Source: Bradyrhizobium diazoefficiens
Lineage (GTDB): Bacteria > Pseudomonadota > Alphaproteobacteria > Rhizobiales > Xanthobacteraceae
Reading direction: 5' to 3'
Length of the DNA: 64,000 nucleotides
NCBI RefSeq assembly: GCF_018131015.1
Contig: NZ_JAFCJJ010000018.1
Span: forward strand, 1 to 64,000
The notes under the pieces are model-generated. The model had not been told where the DNA came from. It saw nothing but the letters and a program-made list of their open reading frames with translations, and made no database searches. Position numbers and translations under genes: made by a program. Shown here one piece after another: positions 7,579 to 14,697 of this stretch (its first letter is position 1; every line of letters begins with the position of its first letter).

Positions 7579-8781
7579 TCAGCGCAGGTTGCCGCAGAAG
7601 CGCTGGATGCGCTTGCAGGCGTCTTCGAGGTCCGAGGTCTTGGTCGCGTAGGAAATGCGGAACGCCGGGCCAAGGCCGAAGGCCGAACCCTGCACCACCG
7701 CGACGCCTTCGCTCTCGAGCAGCTCGGTGACGAACTGCTCGTCGTTGGCGATCACATTGCCCGACGGCGCCTTCTTGCCGATCGTGCCGGCGCAGGACGG
7801 ATAGACGTAGAACGCACCCTCGGGGCGCGGACACTCGATGCCACTCGCCTGGTTGAGCATGGAGACGGCCAGATCGCGCCGCTCCTTGAACACCTTGTTG
7901 TTGGCCGGAATGAAGTCCTGCGGACCATTCAGCGCCTCGACCGAGGCCCACTGCGCGATCGAGCAGGGGTTCGAGGTCGACTGCGACTGGATCGTCGCCA
8001 TCGCCTTGATCAGCTGCGCCGGGCCGCCGGCATAGCCGATGCGCCAGCCGGTCATGCAATAGGCCTTGGAGACGCCGTTCACGGTGAGCGTGCGGTCGTA
8101 GAGTTTAGGCTCGACCTGCGCGACCGTGGTGAACTGGAAGTCGTCATAGACGAGGTGCTCGTACATGTCGTCGGTCATCACCCAGACATGGGGATGCCGG
8201 ACCAGCACGTCGGTGAGCGCCTTCAGCTCGGCCCTGGTGTAGGCAGCTCCCGTCGGGTTCGACGGCGAGCACAGGATCACCCATTTGGTCTTGGGCGTGA
8301 TCGCGCGCTCGAGCGCCTCGGCCTGGAGCTTGAAGCCGGTCGCGGCGGTGCAGACCACGGGCACCGGCTCGCCGCCGGCGAGCGCCACCATCTCGGGATA
8401 GCTGACCCAGTAGGGCGCGGGGATGATCACCTCGTCGCCCGGATTGATGGTCGCCATCAGCGCGTTGTAGAGCACCTGCTTGCCGCCGACGCCGACGATG
8501 ACCTGGTTCGGCTTGTAGGCGAGGCCGTTCTCGCGCTGAAACTTCGCGATGATGGCTTCCTTGAGTTCCGGAATGCCGTCCACCGCAGTGTACTTGGTCT
8601 TGCCGGCCTCGATGGCGCGGATCGCCGCGAGCTTGATGTTGGCCGGCGTATCGAAGTCGGGTTCGCCGGCGCCGAGGCCAATGACGTTGCGGCCCGCCGC
8701 TTTCAGCGCGCGTGCTTTGTCCGTCACCGCGATGGTCGCGGACGGCTTCACACGGTCGAGCGCAGCGGCAAGGAAGGACAT
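7579..8781 (-). CDS. aatA: Aspartate aminotransferase (class I, PLP)
   Basis: Transfers the amino group between aspartate and 2-oxoglutarate (some family members also accept aromatic amino acids or prephenate). The 400-aa protein belongs to the AspB/AatA subgroup Ib. It has GLGAGEPDFDTP near residue 38, SPSNPTGA in the middle, the PLP Schiff-base lysine in VNGVSKAYCMTGWR at about 237, and the C-terminal Arg in PAFRISYA that binds the alpha-carboxylate. An ATG at 8787 touches the Shine-Dalgarno directly. The ATG at 8781 has AGGAG with 6-nt spacing and is preferred. The gene is monocistronic and ends in a strong terminator. Confidence 0.93.
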   Translation of the reverse strand: MSFLAAALDRVKPSATIAVTDKARALKAAGRNVIGLGAGEPDFDTPANIKLAAIRAIEAGKTKYTAVDGIPELKEAIIAKFQRENGLAYKPNQVIVGVGGKQVLYNALMATINPGDEVIIPAPYWVSYPEMVALAGGEPVPVVCTAATGFKLQAEALERAITPKTKWVILCSPSNPTGAAYTRAELKALTDVLVRHPHVWVMTDDMYEHLVYDDFQFTTVAQVEPKLYDRTLTVNGVSKAYCMTGWRIGYAGGPAQLIKAMATIQSQSTSNPCSIAQWASVEALNGPQDFIPANNKVFKERRDLAVSMLNQASGIECPRPEGAFYVYPSCAGTIGKKAPSGNVIANDEQFVTELLESEGVAVVQGSAFGLGPAFRISYATKTSDLEDACKRIQRFCGNLR

Positions 8782-9271
8782 CGTCATCTCCTGACAAGCG
8801 TCGTGAACTTAAGGGGTCGTCACGACTCTGATTGTGGGAATGGAGGCACCCTAAAACGTGCGCCGCTGCACCGCAAGAAACTTCGGCGAGATGCGGAAAA
8901 CTTTACGGATCCGTGCGTATCCAGGCGCGATTTTACCGCAATATTCCGCAACTTTTCCGCCGAAGTTCCTCATATCCGGCAAGGCCTGTCCTCGGAGCAA
9001 TGTTGCGGACCGGCACAGCGCGCGGAGACCGCGAAAACTGACGGCAAGCCGACCGCCTTGCAGCTCACGATCGTTGCGAGTCCGCGCGTTGACGCAAGCG
9101 TGATCCGGTTTGCATCCTCGCGCGGAAATGATCTTCTGCGGCGCTGCGGTGCGGCAGGGTTTTCGAGTTTTTCTATGCCGTGGCCCTTGCGGCGGATTCG
9201 CAACGGCATCATTGTTTACCGCTGTGCGGGGCAACCAGCGCCGTCTCTTCCCAGGGAATCGAACTTCCAGA
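8782..9271. other. 490-bp intergenic region with imperfect inverted repeat
   Basis: No convincing gene. It holds the leader of the aminotransferase (minus) and of the GST (plus). AACTTCGGCG (8879-8888) and GCGGAAAA (8893-8900) are mirrored by TTTTCCGC and CGCCGAAGTT (8953-8967), giving an imperfect inverted repeat of about 90 bp. A 142-codon minus-strand reading frame here lacks protein-like composition and a ribosome-binding site, so it is not called. Confidence 0.5.
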
Positions 9272-9910
9272 ATGTACAAGCTCTATTCGATGCAACGCTC
9301 GGGCAACAGCTACAAGGTCCGCCTTGCGCTGGCGCTTCTGAACGAGCCCTATGAGGCGATCGAGGTGGACATTCTGCGCGGCGAGAGCCGCACGCCGGAC
9401 TTCCTGGCCAAGAATCCGTCCGGCCAGGTGCCGCTGCTCGAGGTCGGCCCTGACCGCTTTCTCGCCGAGTCCAACGCAATCCTGTGGTACGTCGCCGTCG
9501 GCACGCCGCTCGCGCCGGAAAACCGCATCGACCGCGCCGAGGCGCTGCAGTGGATGTTCTTCGAGCAGCACGCGCTGGAGCCAAACATCGGCGCCGCCTA
9601 TTTCTGGCTGTCGCTGGTCAAGGGCGGACGCGACCTGCAGACCCACGCGCTGGAGGACTGGATGGAGCGCGGCTATGGCGCCCTGCAGGTGATGGAGGAC
9701 CATCTCAAGACCTCCGCCTATTTCGCCGCCCGCCAGCTCACGGTCGCCGACATCGCGCTGTACGGCTACACCCATCTCGCCGACCGCTGCGACTTCGACC
9801 TCTCGACCTTCCCGGCGATCCGGGACTGGCTTAAGCGGGTCGAGGCGGCGCCGGGCTTCGTGGCGATGGACTGGCGGCCGGCGGACGTCGACATCGCCGC
9901 AGGGGCCTGA
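9272..9910 (+). CDS. Glutathione S-transferase family protein
   Basis: A 212-aa cytosolic GST. The N-terminal thioredoxin-like domain starts MYKLYSMQRSGNSYKVRLAL, with Ser10 or Ser12 in the usual place of the catalytic hydroxyl, then NPSGQVPLLEV (cis-Pro) and the glutathione gamma-Glu motif AESNAILWY. The C-terminal helical domain contains LTVADIALYGYTHLAD, with the N-capping Asp conserved in the fold. Start chosen at ATG 9272, where the domain begins; an upstream extension lacks GST similarity. Substrate unknown, likely detoxification. Confidence 0.9.
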   Translation: MYKLYSMQRSGNSYKVRLALALLNEPYEAIEVDILRGESRTPDFLAKNPSGQVPLLEVGPDRFLAESNAILWYVAVGTPLAPENRIDRAEALQWMFFEQHALEPNIGAAYFWLSLVKGGRDLQTHALEDWMERGYGALQVMEDHLKTSAYFAARQLTVADIALYGYTHLADRCDFDLSTFPAIRDWLKRVEAAPGFVAMDWRPADVDIAAGA

Positions 9911-10065
9911 TCGCGAGTCAGGATGCCCCGGAATAGCGGGCATAACGTTAACCTTTGCCCCAATCTAGCCACTTTCCACGCGATCGCCGCCGCAATATTG
10001 CCCGCTCCGATTGTAAAATTTTGCTCTTCGCGGGTGATTCGCCCGCACGTCAAAGGATCTGGAGC

Positions 10066-10242
10066 ATGATTCGGGCGTCCGGCACGGCCGGCTTTCAGGG
10101 CCGCCCCGCTATCGCCGCCTCTTCCCGGTTGACCCACGCCGTGGCGGCCTCGCTCGCGTTCGCGGCCCTGTCGCTGTGTCTGATCGTCACCCTCACGGCG
10201 CTGTCGACCAAGGCGACCATGGCCATGGGGCTGCCGGTCTGA
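10066..10242 (+). CDS. Small single-pass membrane protein, 58 aa
   Basis: A short orphan protein beginning MIRASGTAGFQG with one hydrophobic helix (about residues 26-47, AASLAFAALSLCLIVTLTAL). AAAGGATCTGG just upstream of ATG 10066 is a plausible ribosome-binding site. It is followed 87 bp later by another tiny membrane protein in the same direction. No function can be assigned. Confidence 0.65.
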   Translation: MIRASGTAGFQGRPAIAASSRLTHAVAASLAFAALSLCLIVTLTALSTKATMAMGLPV

Positions 10243-10329
10243 TCCCCCGTCTGATGCTGAACCTACGAGGCGCCCTGTGAGGACCCGCGCCCGCAGGCAG
10301 GCGGCAAGACGTCATCGATCAGGACAGCC

Positions 10330-10476
10330 ATGAAGTCACCGGTGGTACTCGTTGCAATAACCCTGACCGCAGCCATTCTGATCGCAGCGTCGCTGTTGAT
10401 CCTGACGGGCGCGCGGAAGACCGTCGGCAGTTCGACGCTGAACGCGCCCGCGCACGCCGCGCGCGACAATGCGTGA
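10330..10476 (+). CDS. Small single-pass membrane protein, 48 aa
   Basis: Starts MKSPVVLVAITLTAAILIAA, so nearly the whole N-terminal half is one hydrophobic segment followed by GARK and a short hydrophilic tail ending ARDNA. AGGA at 10321 lies 5 nt before the ATG. It could be an inner-membrane peptide or an uncleaved signal anchor. It is too short for family assignment. Confidence 0.6.
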   Translation: MKSPVVLVAITLTAAILIAASLLILTGARKTVGSSTLNAPAHAARDNA

Positions 10477-10572
10477 TCCTCTTCCTGACACTGCGCTGCA
10501 CGTCGGCGATTGATCGGCGCACCCGTCATCACGTATGAAGGGCGCGTGCCCTCCGACCTTCCGGAATTTCAG

Positions 10573-11028
10573 ATGTCGCTCACCGTTCGCCCCGTCACGC
10601 GCCAGGACTACGATCGATGGCTGCCGCTGTGGGACGGCTACAACGCCTTCTACGGCCGCTCCGGTCCGACGGCGCTGCCGGGCGAGGTCACGCGCATGAC
10701 GTGGCAGCGCTTCTTCGACGCCTATGAACCGGTGCATGCGCTGGTGGCCGAGAGCGATGGCCGCCTCGTCGGGCTCACACACTACCTCTTCCACCGCAGC
10801 ACCACCGCGATCGAGCCGTCCTGCTATCTGCAGGACCTGTTCACGCTTCAAGCCGCGCGCGGCAAGGGCGTCGCGTCGGCGCTGATCTACGGCGTGTACG
10901 AGCGGGCGAAGCTCGCGGGCTCGCCGCGCGTCTACTGGCAGACCCATGAGACCAATGTCACCGCGCAGAGCCTGTACGACAAGGTCGCGGAGCGCTCGGG
11001 CTTCATCGTCTATCGCAAGATCTTCTGA
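10573..11028 (+). CDS. GNAT family N-acetyltransferase
   Basis: A 151-aa single-domain acetyl-CoA-dependent acyltransferase. The fold reads through: MSLTVRPVTRQDYDRW (beta1/alpha1), LVAESDGRLVGLTHYLF (beta2-3), CYLQDLFTLQAARGKGVASALI with the Q/R-x-x-G-x-A acetyl-CoA pyrophosphate loop, then YWQTHETNVTAQSLYDKVAERSGF, the usual C-terminal asparagine/tyrosine region. ATG 10573 is chosen because the domain starts there; a TTG at 10510 could add 21 residues. The substrate is not predictable. Confidence 0.9.
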   Translation: MSLTVRPVTRQDYDRWLPLWDGYNAFYGRSGPTALPGEVTRMTWQRFFDAYEPVHALVAESDGRLVGLTHYLFHRSTTAIEPSCYLQDLFTLQAARGKGVASALIYGVYERAKLAGSPRVYWQTHETNVTAQSLYDKVAERSGFIVYRKIF

Positions 11029-11139
11029 TCGCCGCACCCTGTGGATAACCTGGCCTGTCACCCGCGCGTAACAGTTCGGGATTAGGTTGCGCCTGCGTCT
11101 GATCAGGCCCCCGTCACCGATCAAGCGCCCCAAAGCGGT

Positions 11140-11179
11140 CCCCGTCAGTCGCCGCGTCTGACTGGGGCCGCATTTTTTT
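11140..11179 (+). terminator. Intrinsic terminator overlapping left island repeat
   Basis: CCCCGTCAG and CTGACTGGGG pair with one bulged base around a 9-nt loop. GCCGCA and seven T residues follow. It points in the plus direction and probably ends a transcript from the region after the GNAT gene. The right repeat copy keeps the CAGTC/GACTG arms and the T-run but has lost part of the outer stem. Confidence 0.7.
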
Positions 11180-11180
11180 G
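11146..11180. repeat. Left direct repeat of genomic island (attL candidate)
   Basis: A 35-bp sequence beginning CAGTCGCCGCGTCTGACTGG and ending CGCATTTTTTTG. It recurs at 14559-14593 in the same orientation with one mismatch. The 3.4 kb between the copies has atypical gene content and lower GC than either flank. Confidence 0.85.
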
Positions 11181-11636
11181 AACTGTTCTGCGCATGTTTG
11201 CATCAGCTCAAATCGAGCCGGGTGCCGTGCCGCTCCGCCGATTCCAGCTGTCACAGCCGGAGACCGCCTGATCTCGCAGACTGCCTCCGACGGCTGAAGG
11301 ATAATGGCTAGTCCGAGCCTCGTGCCGTCCTCCGATGCCGCCTGCGCACTGCAGCGACAGTGCAAGGATGGCAGCGGCGGTAGCGCTGCGGCGAAACTCG
11401 GGATCGGGCAGCCTCTGAGCGTGCGCGAACGGCCGGACGCGAAGCCAGCTTGTCAAACACCCCGATAGATTTCCACCCTGAATCCATGATATAGTTTCCA
11501 GTGCATCCTGAGAGGGCCCGACGGCCCCGCCAACCAGCCCTAGACCGGCAAAGGTGGCACGACGATGTGGCCCGCCAGGGCAACAATAGGTCGGAAGTCC
11601 TTCCAGAGCGCTGGCGACGACCTTGGAGGATTCTAT

Positions 11637-13229
11637 ATGCAATCTGGGCAACGCAGCGAGTTTGAATTCTTGGACCCTTGGAGCAAGGATCCGGATCATC
11701 ATGGCCCAATTCCGGCTGACGCGCGTCTGATCGGTGCATGGAATCTGTATGTTGGGATCGACCACATTGGCGAAGCGCTGTTTCTGGTTCGCGGGGAGCA
11801 GCAGGACCTTCTGTGGGCGTTCACGTCATTCGCGCACTGGGAGGAATGTCTTGCGCGGCGCGATGCCAGCGATCCCGAATGGGCTTCGGACACGATCACC
11901 TGCGGCTGTGTCGCTGGTCTGCCGCGGCGGGGGACCGATTCTGAAGCCGCGACGAGGTTATTGCGTGCACTCGTCGCCAGCCGCGTCGGCCATGCCATTC
12001 CGCAGGCACCCTGGCGAGCCGGCCTACTGAGCGAGGTCGAATTGGAGCGCGTCGTTGACGGGGTCGTGGAAGAGCGCGCCCGTAACAGAAAGACGTCGGA
12101 AGACAGGCAGCGCAACGACGAGGCTCCGATCCTTCGCCTTGCCCGGCAATTGGGTCTCTCGCCCGCTCCAGACGGAGCGAGCGAACACAATTGGTTGGCG
12201 AGTTGTCCGGGCCGCGGACACTCACTCATGCTGTCACCGACGACCAACCAATTCGGCTGCGGATATTGCCGTCGCAGGGGAGGTTTAGACGAACTGCAAG
12301 CCCTCTACGATTCGCGTCATGCGGCACCATCAACTGCGACTGGCGTGGCAGAACGCGAGGTTAGAAGCACGTTTTCGGACGGACCCGTTACCAAACGATC
12401 GAAGGCGGGCACGTGCACGGCTGTGCTGACGAATTTACGGCAGGGCGAAGCTCCTCTCGACGGCTTGTCCGCTGAGGACCAGAACTGGCTCGAAACCGCG
12501 ATGACCCATTTGGCCGAGATCGATCAGGGCCGCAGGGCCGAAAGTGTGCTCGGAAGCGCATTCTGCGTCTTCGAAACGGATCGCGGATATTTCCAGTGCC
12601 TCGCACATTGGTCCGGCACATCCCTGCTGTGTGAATCGGTCTCCGAGAAGAATTACCCTGCCATCGCGGCGATCATCACGCCCGAAAAGGCCGACCGCCT
12701 GGTGCGGGAGTTCGGATTCAGGGCGCCGGGCGATTCAGGGAATTTCGCCCAGCGAATCGACGTCAGGGGCAACGATGATCTTGCCTACGTCGCCCGGCTG
12801 GCCTTTCGGGTTCTGCGGGATGTTTACGGTGTGAAGGACTTCAGCGCAGCGAGATTCAAACTGTCGCTGCCAAAGCCTGCCACGCCGGTGTCCGCGGAAG
12901 TCGCGTTGCCTGGTTTGTTCCCCGCAGCGTCGGAAAAGCCCTATGTCGTCTTCGTCGACGACAACTTTCACTTCATGGACGAGGACGAGCGATACAAGCA
13001 CGGAGAGTACGCAACGCTTGAAGAGGCCGAAGCCCAATGCCGGATGATTGTCGACGATTTTCTGGAGAGCCAGTACAAACCCGGCATGTCGGCCGCCGCG
13101 CTGTTTGAGCAGTACATGGCCTTCGGGGAAGATCCGTTCATTCGTGGCCCCGGTACCCGCTTTTCCGCGTCTGATTATGCAAGGACACGCTGCGACGAAC
13201 TATGTAGCTGTCAGGGAGACAAAAAGTGA
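11637..13229 (+). CDS. Multidomain island protein: zinc finger, TY-Chap-like, conserved C-terminal domain
   Basis: A 530-aa protein of unknown function. The first 160 residues (WNLYVGIDHIGEALFLV, then FAHWEECLARRDA) match nothing I recognise. At about 190-225, ASCPGRGHSLMLSPT followed by FGCGYCRRRGGLDEL resembles the CHC2 zinc ribbon of DnaG-type primases (C-H-C-C ligands). At about 320-420 there is a region with ITPEKADRLVREFGFRAPG and LAYVARLAFRVLRDVYGV, very like the YbjN/T3SS-chaperone-related TY-Chap domains. Residues about 445-525 (FVDDNFHFMDEDERYKHG, then FGEDPFI) form a conserved module that also exists as a free small protein in rhizobial plasmids. A strong GGAGGA site 7 nt before the ATG fixes the start. 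It is the first gene of the island. Confidence 0.85.
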   Translation: MQSGQRSEFEFLDPWSKDPDHHGPIPADARLIGAWNLYVGIDHIGEALFLVRGEQQDLLWAFTSFAHWEECLARRDASDPEWASDTITCGCVAGLPRRGTDSEAATRLLRALVASRVGHAIPQAPWRAGLLSEVELERVVDGVVEERARNRKTSEDRQRNDEAPILRLARQLGLSPAPDGASEHNWLASCPGRGHSLMLSPTTNQFGCGYCRRRGGLDELQALYDSRHAAPSTATGVAEREVRSTFSDGPVTKRSKAGTCTAVLTNLRQGEAPLDGLSAEDQNWLETAMTHLAEIDQGRRAESVLGSAFCVFETDRGYFQCLAHWSGTSLLCESVSEKNYPAIAAIITPEKADRLVREFGFRAPGDSGNFAQRIDVRGNDDLAYVARLAFRVLRDVYGVKDFSAARFKLSLPKPATPVSAEVALPGLFPAASEKPYVVFVDDNFHFMDEDERYKHGEYATLEEAEAQCRMIVDDFLESQYKPGMSAAALFEQYMAFGEDPFIRGPGTRFSASDYARTRCDELCSCQGDKK

Positions 13230-13323
13230 GCGGCCTCGGCAACCAATCCGATTCAACGACCAGCAGACTGGGGAAGCATGCCGATTCCTGACGGAAGCAT
13301 TCTCAATCGCCGATGGCTCCCAC

Positions 13324-13554
13324 ATGGATAGGGAGAAAATCATCGCGGACATCCTCAATCGATTGACGAATGAGGAAAAGGCCGCTCTGAGAAGCGTTGC
13401 ACGGGAGGCGGATTTGGTTCGCCTTCACTTTACAGTTGGGCGAGCCATTCGCAATGCATACGGCCTGTGGGCAGGTAATCCGAGTGAGCCGCTTAAGGAC
13501 CCGGATGACGTCAGCGCAGAACTCCTCCACGAGGTGTGGAAACGACTCAAATAG
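13324..13554 (+). CDS. DUF6794-like small protein
   Basis: A 76-aa acidic helical protein. LTNEEKAALRSVAREADLVR, then HFTVGRAIRNAYGLWAGN, DPDDVSAELLHEVWKRLK give the DUF6794 pattern (I/LRN.xxGLW.GN ... HPDDxS ... VWKRL). Function of the family is unknown; in other genomes such proteins often sit beside immunity-type or toxin-related genes. The start is chosen at MDREK; there is no strong Shine-Dalgarno, and translation may be coupled to the upstream gene, which ends 94 bp earlier. Second gene of the island. Confidence 0.7.
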   Translation: MDREKIIADILNRLTNEEKAALRSVAREADLVRLHFTVGRAIRNAYGLWAGNPSEPLKDPDDVSAELLHEVWKRLK

Positions 13555-13595
13555 GTCATTGGTGCGACCGCCGGTGATCGTTCTGGTGATCGTCG

Positions 13596-13856
13596 GTGCT
13601 TGAACTTGCCGAGCATGCGCATGCGCGGCAGACCCGATTTTACGACGACAGAGGCCGCGGCGTCGGCACAGCCGTGCCCTTCGGCAAGAACGGTACCCGT
13701 TACTACGACGAGCGCGGCCGGAGCGACGGAACATCCACGACCTCTTCCGATGGCACGCCGACATTCTACGATCAACCCGGCAGGGTTATCGGAAGAACGA
13801 CGGCACCGCAGGGGCAAGCAGCAATAATTTCGGATAATCAAGGAGCACTGCAAGCC
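13596..13856 (+). pseudogene. Remnant of a FYD-x-x-GR repeat protein fused in frame upstream of HD gene
   Basis: An open frame from GTG 13596 encodes three imperfect repeats of about 23 residues (TRFYDDRGRGVGTA, TRYYDERGRSDGTS, PTFYDQPGRVIGRT). This is the pattern of rhizobial proteins built from a TTFRDxxGRxxGxA unit. The frame lacks the rest of such a protein and runs on without a stop into the HD domain. Either it is a real N-terminal extension of the HD protein or the 3' scar of a lost gene. AAGGAG just before the HD ATG favours the scar. Confidence 0.5.
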
Positions 13857-14288
13857 ATGAGCACGCTGGAACGCGCCATTGTGATCGCCGCAGAGGCTCA
13901 TTCAGGCATGAAGGACAAAGCTGGCGCTCCGTATATTCTGCATCCCCTGCGAATGATGATCGGCCTCGCTTCGCCCGACGAGAGGATCGTCGCGATATTG
14001 CATGACGTTTGCGAAGATTGCCCCGGCTGGACGCTGGACCGGTTGCGAGCCGAAGGGTTTTCGGACGACATTGTCAACGCGTTGGACTCTGTGACCAAGC
14101 GGGAGGGCGAGGACTACGAAAGTTTTGTTAAGCGCGCGCGCGCCGATCCGATCGGCAGGCGGGTGAAGCTGGCGGATCTGACGGACAATTGTGACCTTTC
14201 GCGCATCGATACGCCAACCGAAAGCGATCACAAGCGCATCGAGAAATATCGCCGGGCAATTGAGTTTCTTAAAGGCGACTTGCTGTGA
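13857..14288 (+). CDS. Stand-alone HD hydrolase, small alarmone hydrolase-like
   Basis: A 143-aa HD-superfamily protein resembling the hydrolase half of SpoT/RelA and MESH1. MSTLERAIVIAAEAHSGMKD is followed by YILHPLRMM, then AILHDVCED (the HD pair) and RRVKLADLTDNCD (last metal-binding Asp), so the H-HD-D metal set is intact. Length matches the single-domain hydrolases that cleave (p)ppGpp, with no synthetase or TGS/ACT domains. Nucleotide substrate is inferred only. Start at ATG 13857 with AAGGAG 11 nt upstream; a longer in-frame reading from GTG 13596 adds a repeat region. Last gene of the island. Confidence 0.8.
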   Translation: MSTLERAIVIAAEAHSGMKDKAGAPYILHPLRMMIGLASPDERIVAILHDVCEDCPGWTLDRLRAEGFSDDIVNALDSVTKREGEDYESFVKRARADPIGRRVKLADLTDNCDLSRIDTPTESDHKRIEKYRRAIEFLKGDLL

Positions 14289-14697
14289 GAAACCGGCGTT
14301 AGCGCAACTGCTCCATCGCGTCTCGGAGTCTACGGAGTTTTCACCTGAGTCTGCTGGACAGATGCTAATGGGCGCGCGGGAGGAACTACGCACAGCGGGG
14401 CCCCCGGTGGCGAGGTGGTAGCTTAAGTAATTGAATTTATTCACTGCCCCCAGCTTCCCGGTACCCGGCTATCCCCACTTTGCGTAGTTTTAATCACCCC
14501 CGCTCCACCCATCTGTTCACCTAACTCTGCGGATTGCACGCCACTAGGGTGACAAATCCAGTCGCCGCGTCTGACTGGGGTCGCATTTTTTTGGCCCGTC
14601 ATCTCCCTGTCAGCATGGCTGCAACGCAGCCAGCGCCTTGCCGCTGCAGCGCACCGCGGTCACAATGGGCGCCTGCTATGTTCTGACAGGATCTCCC
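14289..14697. other. Right island end and 5' flank of aldo/keto reductase
   Basis: No gene is seen. The stretch has lower GC up to about 14558, then the right 35-bp direct repeat (14559-14593), then about 100 bp of core sequence ahead of the reductase start. No inverted repeats typical of an insertion sequence and no integrase fragment were found in either strand. Confidence 0.6.
14559..14593. repeat. Right direct repeat of genomic island (attR candidate)
   Basis: Same 35-bp sequence as 11146-11180 apart from one C to T change after GACTGGGG, including the run of seven T. The base before the shared block differs (T on the left, C on the right), so the repeat is limited to 35 bp. Confidence 0.85.

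Larger units (their letters stand above)
11029..11636. other. 607-bp intergenic: possible sRNA, att site and island leader
   Basis: The first 150 bp (core genome side) carry hairpin-rich sequence ending in an intrinsic terminator and could be a small RNA of about 100 nt. The left 35-bp direct repeat lies at 11146-11180. The rest (11181-11636) is island sequence with no protein-like frame. Close to the next gene it has several short hairpins (GGGCC-CGAC-GGCCC at about 11514, GCCCGCCAGGGC at about 11569, GGAAG-TCC-TTCC at about 11593). Confidence 0.5.
11146..14593. mobile_element. Integrase-less genomic island, 3.4 kb
   Basis: Bounded by 35-bp direct repeats (34/35 identical) that carry a terminator. 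Inside are three unrelated genes on the plus strand: a 530-aa zinc-finger multidomain protein, a DUF6794 protein and an HD hydrolase. Base composition is visibly lower in GC than the flanks, and codons are less biased. The neighbours on both sides (GNAT, aldo/keto reductase) look like core genes. No integrase, transposase or recombinase is present, so it is either a decayed remnant, a passenger moved in trans, or a cassette. Confidence 0.75.

Noticed and set aside
8851..9279. 142-codon minus-strand frame in the gap before the GST gene
   Set aside because: No ribosome-binding site, Arg/Cys-rich noise, and overlap with an inverted repeat.
11041..11056. DnaA-box-like TGTGGATAA after the GNAT gene
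   Set aside because: A single box with no cluster, no AT-rich unwinding region and no replication genes; expected by chance.
14470..14486. 15-bp match (GGCTATCCCCACTTT) to the end of hisS at about 60641
   Set aside because: A match of this length is expected a few times by chance in 64 kb, and neither place shows other shared sequence.
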